Source: Holacanthus passer
Taxonomy: Eukaryota; Chordata; Actinopteri; Pomacanthidae
DNA: 64,000 nucleotides
Assembly (NCBI GenBank): GCA_025331565.1
Contig: JAFREQ010000157.1
Span: 186,001-250,000 of the forward strand
Direction of reading: 5' to 3'
Shown: piece by piece, positions 62,258-64,000 of the stretch
Layout: the number at the start of each line of letters is the position of its first letter
Position numbering within the stretch: position 1 is the first letter of the stretch
The notes under the pieces: generated by a model
Database searches by the model: none
Told to the model about the DNA's origin: nothing
What the model saw: the letters and a program-made list of their open reading frames with translations, nothing else
Made by a program: the position numbers and the translations under genes

Positions 62258-62657
62258 AAAGTTTGGTACTGTAGTGGAGTGCTATGTGCTCAGTCCTCTA
62301 TCTGAATGCCAGTGAATGGCTGTGGGAAGGACTGTGAGGGAGGAAATAGAATATAGAAAAATCTGAAGTGTGCAAAGGAAAAATAAGCTGTTCACAATGC
62401 ATCACCTTGGGGAGCTTGTAATTGACTTTGCTTTCTTCTGTACAGTACTTTTGTTTGAAAGATCACATTTGTGAAGTTCTTTCACTTTTGTAGGTTGCAG
62501 CTTTTCTAATTTTGGTGTCTTTATTACTCAGGTTTCATAGGAAAAATATGATTATTAAGCAGCAAATTCAGGGACAATGATTTGATGCAAACAGTTGTTG
62601 CTGGTCCTTGACTTTGTGGGTGATTTTCTTCCTTGTTTTTTTTTTCTGTTTCTTTCT

Positions 62658-62904
62658 TTAAAGGAATAGTTCACCATTTTGGGAAATATGCTTATTTGCT
62701 TTCTTTGCCAGCAGCCAGGTCGCCTCTCTTGGCATAAAAACTGGGGAGAACTAGGGGGAATTAGCTGGTCTTGCTCTGTCCAAAGATGGATGCAACAACT
62801 TCCTTGAGTCTTTGTGAGATTTCCAGGCAGAGACTCCAGAAAGTCACTCGTCTACCTCTGAGCAAGAAAGCGAACATTGCCAAAATGTTGAACTATTCCT
62901 TTAA
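62658..62904. mobile_element. TTAAAGGAATAGTTC-ended MITE, copy 2 (both termini kept)
   Basis: The left terminus ttaaaggaatagttcaccat tttggg and the right terminus caaaatgttgaactattcctttaa are inverted repeats, and the element is 247 bp. Inside are gcataaaaactggggagaac and ttgctctgtccaaagatgg, which are family words. There is no coding capacity. The ends next to TTA-like flanks suggest a PIF/Harbinger-like or related DNA transposon, but the class is uncertain. Confidence 0.72.
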
Positions 62905-64000
62905 TATTATTTCTGGTGGCTTTAACTTTTGCATGACAGGACATGTTGCTATTCATTGCTATTATATGAAAGATGGCTGGAAAGTTTCTGGGCAGAACAT
63001 GAACTCTGGACTTTGCATGGTTGACACCTGTACGATAATTAGTAGCTACAATATAATTATTGGTCATTTTCTACATAGTCATTAATAGAGAGTTATAAAT
63101 GCCATGTGACAAAAGAGCAACAGTAGCATTTGTTCGACTGTAGCTGTATGGCATCAGATAGAATATCCTCCCAGGGAAGAAACCGAGTCCTTTTCCAGCA
63201 TCACCACGGCTCCAGTCCCAGTGGCAGATATCATTGCTGCAAGACCTCCTTAGCCCCTCTGCCAATTCTGCAATTACCAGCCTTCCATCCTGCTCTGTCT
63301 GGCCAGGAAATCGCAGGTCTGCTCTTTGCCCCAATCTGCCTCAATGTCTGCACTTGTTTTAACAAACATCTTGTCTGCCGGCGTCCCCGTAGGCTGAAAC
63401 CACAAGGCAATCTTGGGTAATTTAAAACCAATGTCGACTATCTCCCTCCACCACCACCAGTTTAGAGCTCCAGAATCCTGCAGCTAAGCCCCTTAGGGAC
63501 TGATAGGCCTTTTCACTCTGGCCCTATTTCACTTATCTATTGGCAGCTCCTGCCAGGTCCTATCTCTGCACTGAATTGCATGTATATATACTATCTGTTT
63601 GGGGACTTTGAACTGTGGGATGGGATTTAGACAATCAATCTCAATATCATTATCAATCTCGTCTTGCTGTTCACCACATTGATTCGGGGGGAAATAAAGA
63701 AGTTGGAGTGGAGATTTCCACTGATAATCTGCCTGGCTGAGCCATGCACTTGTCAGCAATGTTTTGCAAAACAAAACCGACAAATCACATCTAGTGTGAC
63801 GGAACAAAATCAGGGCAAAGAGAGAACATCGCATTTGTAAGTTAAGACGATGAAATACGTCTGATGGTGTGTGAAGCTAAGAATATTTTGATTTAAAAAT
63901 ACTGTGCACAAATTCATTATTAAAAAAACCCTTTGGCACGATACATGTAGCTCAGAACCATCTCATTATAAAAAACCTCTTTGCCTTTCCAGGGCGTTTC

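Larger units (their letters stand above)
58218..64000 (-). other. ptprm: ptprm intron 1 (partial)
   Basis: The sequence upstream of exon 2 continues past the right edge (acceptor ttccttttgtcgcag). No exon with a start codon and signal peptide ending in the right phase was found. It contains a T run (60838-60858), a GT microsatellite (62231-62257) and a TTAAAGGAATAGTTC element (62658-62904). A 132-codon minus-strand frame at 61150-61548 has no recognised domain. Confidence 0.75.

Noticed and set aside
1..64000. CRISPR array, operon, prophage or other prokaryotic system
   Set aside because: The split, phase-consistent exons and teleost repeats show vertebrate chromosomal DNA; the only regular tandem arrays are microsatellites and one decamer run.

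Overview
The window is vertebrate genomic DNA, most probably from an acanthomorph (percomorph-type) teleost fish. It is AT-leaning and rich in introns, and it carries several interspersed repeats that I know from fish genomes. These include two Tc1/mariner-type non-autonomous elements, a TTAAAGGAATAGTTC-ended element, an ACTTAAGTAAAAGTAC-type element, a GGGCTGCA...CGATTAATCG element and a GGATGGATTGC-type repeat. There is no bacterial-style gene organisation. All recognisable cellular coding sequence lies on the minus strand and belongs to one gene.

That gene is ptprm, which encodes receptor-type protein tyrosine phosphatase mu (type IIB/R2B RPTP, the MAM-Ig-FN3 adhesion phosphatases). Ten consecutive internal coding exons can be placed base by base from GT/AG splice sites, unbroken reading phase and domain content. 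Taking the signal-peptide exon as exon 1, they are: exon 2 (58095-58217), 3 (46100-46374), 4 (42023-42101), 5 (40079-40194), 6 (38274-38448), 7 (31350-31643), 8 (15798-16106), 9 (13563-13672), 10 (9119-9320) and 11 (8274-8376). Together they hold 1,786 nt, about 595 codons, with no stop or frameshift. The product runs MAM domain (exons 2-4), Ig domain (5-6), FN3-1 (7), FN3-2 (8), FN3-3 (9-10) and the start of FN3-4 (11). The signal-peptide exon should lie beyond 64000. The rest of FN3-4, the membrane segment and both phosphatase domains should lie beyond position 1. The wording of FN3-2 and FN3-3 fits PTPRM better than PTPRK, PTPRT or PTPRU. I cannot tell which teleost co-orthologue (ptprma or ptprmb) it is.

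More than 97 percent of the window is intron: intron 11 (partial, 1-8273), intron 10 (742 bp), intron 9 (4.2 kb), intron 8 (2.1 kb), intron 7 (15.2 kb), intron 6 (6.6 kb), intron 5 (1.6 kb), intron 4 (1.8 kb), intron 3 (4.0 kb), intron 2 (11.7 kb) and intron 1 (partial, over 5.7 kb). These hold MITE-like elements, a decayed Tc1/mariner transposase fragment, a fold-back repeat about 0.4 kb downstream of the exon 8 donor, a possible tRNA-derived SINE, microsatellites, homopolymer runs and a few CpG- or GC-rich patches that could be regulatory. I saw no independent protein gene, rRNA, tRNA or CRISPR. The window reads as an ordinary, well-preserved adhesion-receptor locus rather than a new system. 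The points worth a second look are small: a decamer tandem array beside a splice donor, the fold-back element, CpG-dense intronic patches and lineage-specific residue changes.
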